A DNA stretch of 64,000 bases, taken from the NCBI RefSeq assembly GCF_900699765.1, contig NZ_CAADHO010000004.1:1-64000 (forward strand). The letters are read 5' to 3'. The first letter of the stretch is position 1, and each line of letters begins with the position of its first letter. The position numbers and the translations under genes were made by a program. This DNA is from Desulfoluna butyratoxydans. Lineage in GTDB: Bacteria; Desulfobacterota; Desulfobacteria; Desulfobacterales; Desulfolunaceae. The notes beneath the pieces are model-generated. The model searched no databases and had not been told where the DNA came from. It was given only the letters and a program-made list of their open reading frames with translations. Shown in pieces: positions 61,802 through 64,000 of this stretch.

Positions 61802-62593
61802 ATGGAATGGGTTGTCAATATAGAGAAAATCAGGAAGACCTTTTGCCTGCACACCCAGGGGAACGTGACGATCCCGGTCCTCGATGAGGTGAGTCTTTCC
61901 CTTGCGGCCGGGGAATCCGTGGTCCTTGAGGGGCCCTCAGGGGCAGGCAAGAGCACGTTGTTGAAGCTGGTCTACGGAAACTATCGCATGGAGACCGGGC
62001 GGGTGTGGGTTCGTCACCAGGGGCAGGTCGTAGAGATGGGAGGGCTTACCCCCATGGAGGTGGTGGCGGTGCGCAACACCACCATCGGGTATGTAAGCCA
62101 GTTTCTTCGGGTGATTCCACGGGTCTCGGCCCTGGACGTGGTGATGGAGCCCATGCTGGGGCGGGGCATGCCGTCAGATCTTGCCGGGCAGAAGGCCCGG
62201 ACTCTGCTGGAGCGGCTTAGGATCCCGGGGCGGCTCTGGGACCTGTCCCCCACCACCTTTTCCGGGGGCGAGCAGCAGCGCATCAACATCGCCCGCGGGT
62301 TTGCCGTGCCCTATCCGGTGATGCTTCTGGACGAGCCCACCGCCTCCCTGGACCCGGCCAACACACGCACCGTCTGTGACCTCATGGAAGAGGCCAGGAA
62401 GAGCGGCACCGCGTTTCTGGGTATTTTTCACGACCAGGGCGTCCGGCAGCAGGTGGCCACACGGAGCCTGTCCATGGCTCCGGGCAGCCAGGTTAAAGAC
62501 GCCTCCGGCGGCCCTGCCGGGGGCCAAGTTTTTGAAAAGTTTGACAAACATAGTTCAAGGCGCTTGATGGGTCATCCCATGGAAGCCACTTAG
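61802..62593 (+). CDS. phnL: C-P lyase-associated ABC-type ATPase PhnL with repeat-encoded tail
   Basis: The 263-residue ABC ATPase has Walker [21 protein letters not shown], signature FSGGEQQRINIARGFAVPYP, Walker B LLDEPTASLDPANTRTV and the usual end at about residue 232 (HDQGVRQQVATRSLSMAPG). PhnL supports phosphonate-ribose transfer by the core complex. The start at 61802 is preferred: CAGGGAG is nearby and the sequence matches PhnL from here; an in-frame extension to 61667 reads through the MITE-like copy. Residues 234-263 (ASGGPAGGQVFEKFD and following) come from the next copy and replace the natural stop. Confidence 0.9.
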   Translation: MEWVVNIEKIRKTFCLHTQGNVTIPVLDEVSLSLAAGESVVLEGPSGAGKSTLLKLVYGNYRMETGRVWVRHQGQVVEMGGLTPMEVVAVRNTTIGYVSQFLRVIPRVSALDVVMEPMLGRGMPSDLAGQKARTLLERLRIPGRLWDLSPTTFSGGEQQRINIARGFAVPYPVMLLDEPTASLDPANTRTVCDLMEEARKSGTAFLGIFHDQGVRQQVATRSLSMAPGSQVKDASGGPAGGQVFEKFDKHSSRRLMGHPMEAT

Positions 62594-62850
62594 GCCAAAA
62601 ATCCCCTGGCCGCCGGAGGTAGGCTTTTCCATGCACTTTAACCATAGAAGGCAGTGCGGTTAAATCGGCAATGGGCAAGTAGCGACAACGTATCCTGTGA
62701 CGTCGAAGCTTGTGAGGCAGCCCGCACAAACCACTAGCGTTCATGTCGGGCGAAGCCCGAGCCGAAGGCCATTGCGCTTTGCCCTGAGGAACGAAGGGCA
62801 AAGCGCAATGGCAATAAGCTTTCGAGGTGGCTCACCTCGCCGCCGGAGGC
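62501..62850. repeat. MITE-like element, complete copy 3 (forward orientation)
   Basis: Inner inverted repeat GCCTCCGGCGGC (62501-62512) and GCCGCCGGAGGC (62839-62850), exact. CCTGCCGGGGGCCAAG then AAAAGTTTGACAAACA match copy 1, and GCGCTTTGCCCT-GAGGAACGA-AGGGCAAAGCGC then GAGGTGGCTCACCTC match its right half. Its first 93 bases are read as the C-terminal codons of phnL, and its right end lies 10 bp from the stop of the next minus-strand gene. Confidence 0.75.
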
Positions 62851-62860
62851 TGTTTTGACG

Positions 62861-63964
62861 CTACGCCGCCTTTTCCCGGTTCTGGATGCAGGAGTTGCCG
62901 TCCAGGGTGAAGCACTGGCCGCAGGAGGTGCAGCGGGGCTTGACGGTTTTGTCGGCCTGCCATTTGTTGATGAGGTCGGGCTCGCAGAGCAGGGGCCGGG
63001 AGAAGGAGAAGGCGGCGATGTCGGTGTCGGCCAGGAGCTGTTCCATGGTGGCTGTCGACCGGTTGCCGCCCACGAGGATCACCGGGGTGTCCACGGCCTC
63101 GGCAATGACCCGTGCGTAGTCGCTGAAATAGGAATCTTTTGCGGAAAGAGTCACCTCATAGGTGGTCTCTTTTTCTGTTTTGGGGGCACGGAAAACGGGG
63201 CCGCCGCTGATCTCGATGCCGTCGATTCCCATGGCGTCCAGCTTTTTGCACAGGGCCAGGCACTCTTCAAAGGTGAACCCTTTGGTGCCCATGAAGTCCG
63301 AGCAGTTGAGCTTGATGAGCACGGGGAAATCCGGGGTGGTTTTCTTGCGGATGTTTTCGAAGACATCGAAGATGACCCGAGCCCTTTTTTCGCTGCTTCC
63401 GCCGAAGACATCCTCCCGCTGGTTGAAGAAGGGGGAGAGGAACTGGTTGAGGAGGTAGCCGTGCCCGGCGTGGATCTCCACCCCGTCGAAGCCGCTGTCC
63501 ATGGCGCGCCTGGCAGCGTCGCCAAAGGCTTCGATGAGGGTCTGGATGTCCAGGGGCGTCATCTCCTTGGGGGTGACACCGGAGATTTTGTTGGTCACGG
63601 CGGACGGTCCCCAGATCTCTCTGTTTTCCGTTTCGAACCAGGTGAAGGAGCCGCCGTAGACAAGCTGGAGGAAGATCTTGCTGCCGTTGTCGTGCACCAT
63701 GTCGGTGAGGGGCTTGTAGGTGTCCACGAAGGTGTCGTCGTAGGCCCCGAACATCTTGGGGTTGGGCTGCTCGTCTTTCAGCACAAAGGCGTAGCCGGTG
63801 ATGATGGCGGATGCGCCTCCCTTGGCGAGGTCTCGGTAGAGGTCCATGACCTTGTCGTTGATGTGCCCGGTTTCGTCGGCGATGCCCTCCCAGGTGGCGG
63901 CACGGATGCATCGGTTTTTCAGTTCAAGGTTGCCAAGGCGAATGGTGTCGAACAGTTCCTTCAT
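62861..63964 (-). CDS. NADH:flavin oxidoreductase/old yellow enzyme-type protein with C-terminal Cys cluster
   Basis: The 367-residue protein is a TIM-barrel flavoprotein of the OYE/2-enoate reductase type: IRLGNLELKNRCIRAATWEG, FDGVEIHAGHGYLLNQFLSP (the H-x-x-H/N and catalytic region), PVLIKLNCSDFM, GIEISGGP and AFSFSRPLLCEPDLINKW. The C-terminus has CTSCGQCFTLDGNSC, a C-x2-C-x2-C-x7-C cluster like the 4Fe-4S site at the junction of longer 2,4-dienoyl-CoA reductase proteins, but here the protein ends eight residues later, without the FAD/NAD domain. CAGGAGG before ATG 63964 sets the start. The substrate is unknown. Confidence 0.88.
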   Translation of the reverse strand: MKELFDTIRLGNLELKNRCIRAATWEGIADETGHINDKVMDLYRDLAKGGASAIITGYAFVLKDEQPNPKMFGAYDDTFVDTYKPLTDMVHDNGSKIFLQLVYGGSFTWFETENREIWGPSAVTNKISGVTPKEMTPLDIQTLIEAFGDAARRAMDSGFDGVEIHAGHGYLLNQFLSPFFNQREDVFGGSSEKRARVIFDVFENIRKKTTPDFPVLIKLNCSDFMGTKGFTFEECLALCKKLDAMGIDGIEISGGPVFRAPKTEKETTYEVTLSAKDSYFSDYARVIAEAVDTPVILVGGNRSTATMEQLLADTDIAAFSFSRPLLCEPDLINKWQADKTVKPRCTSCGQCFTLDGNSCIQNREKAA

Positions 63965-64000
63965 GGTTCCTCCTGACATGCATTGGGTGGCCCCGCCGGT

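Noticed and set aside
62855..63976. Long plus-strand open frame opposite the old yellow enzyme gene
   Set aside because: It is the GC-rich mirror of a clearly real minus-strand gene with flavoprotein motifs.
1..64000. CRISPR arrays, tRNA and rRNA genes
   Set aside because: No regularly spaced direct repeats of CRISPR size, no cloverleaf with conserved TTCGA loop and no rRNA-like stretch was noticed.

Overview
The window looks like a chromosomal segment of a Desulfobacterota-type (deltaproteobacterial, probably strictly anaerobic) bacterium. This is an inference from the gene mix: orphan periplasmic-binding-protein sensors, very large hybrid kinases, a C-P lyase operon and a PhnG-N set of the type found in marine members of this group. 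Most of the window is GC-rich; the first ~1.1 kb and parts of 10.6-11.6 kb and 23.1-24.3 kb are clearly AT-richer. I see no rRNA, tRNA or CRISPR array.

Layout. 1-3.9 kb: a variable zone with an acetyltransferase gene and a small unknown gene between attC-like palindromes, a WD/YVTN-like lipoprotein, and on the minus strand the wrecked C-terminus of an integron-type tyrosine recombinase. 3.9-6 kb: RlpA-like lipoprotein, DUF3795 protein, methyltransferase. 6.3-10.6 kb: a DUF1656-HlyD-FUSC efflux operon followed by a MarR regulator. 10.6-12.8 kb: a broken LuxR-type DNA-binding domain and an exported choloylglycine-hydrolase-family enzyme. 13-19.7 kb: a minus-strand sensory cluster (binding-protein/histidine kinase fusion, two orphan ABC_sub_bind proteins, a zinc-ribbon/HAMP membrane receptor without output domain). 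20-26 kb: VOC protein with divergent HxlR regulator, a leucine-rich-repeat lipoprotein built of near-identical 534-bp units, GNAT, monooxygenase and DJ-1/PfpI genes, then a miniature transcription unit. 27-30.6 kb: prepilin, membrane protein and GAF-PilB ATPase operon. 30.9-37.4 kb: acetyltransferase fragment, GNAT-HD pair, zinc-ribbon protein, then a leader peptide-membrane protein-M48 protease-DUF4157 (eCIS-core) fusion protein series. 38-45 kb: hybrid kinase with three receiver domains, CheR, CheB and a REC-GGDEF cyclase. 45-47.5 kb: LOG, AraC, EamA. 47.7-52.3 kb: glycine betaine ABC transporter and an amidohydrolase (minus strand). 52.5-62.6 kb: phosphonate locus phnN, phnM-C-D-E-G-H-I-J-K-L. 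62.9-64 kb: a minus-strand old-yellow-enzyme protein.

How they work together. PhnCDE would import phosphonates, PhnGHIJKL with PhnM would turn them into alkane plus cyclic ribose phosphate, and PhnN would recycle the sugar toward PRPP; no phnF regulator or phnP is visible. The 38-45 kb operon reads as one signalling device in which adaptation enzymes and cyclic-di-GMP synthesis hang on one kinase.

The most unusual structural signal is a family of palindromic, MITE-like elements bounded by a perfect 12-bp inverted repeat. Complete copies lie at 12.8-13.0 kb and on both sides of phnL in opposite orientation, with reduced copies between phnN and phnM and between phnC and phnD. The copy after phnK pushes phnL 416 bp away from an otherwise overlapping operon, and the copy after phnL supplies the last ~30 codons of that gene.
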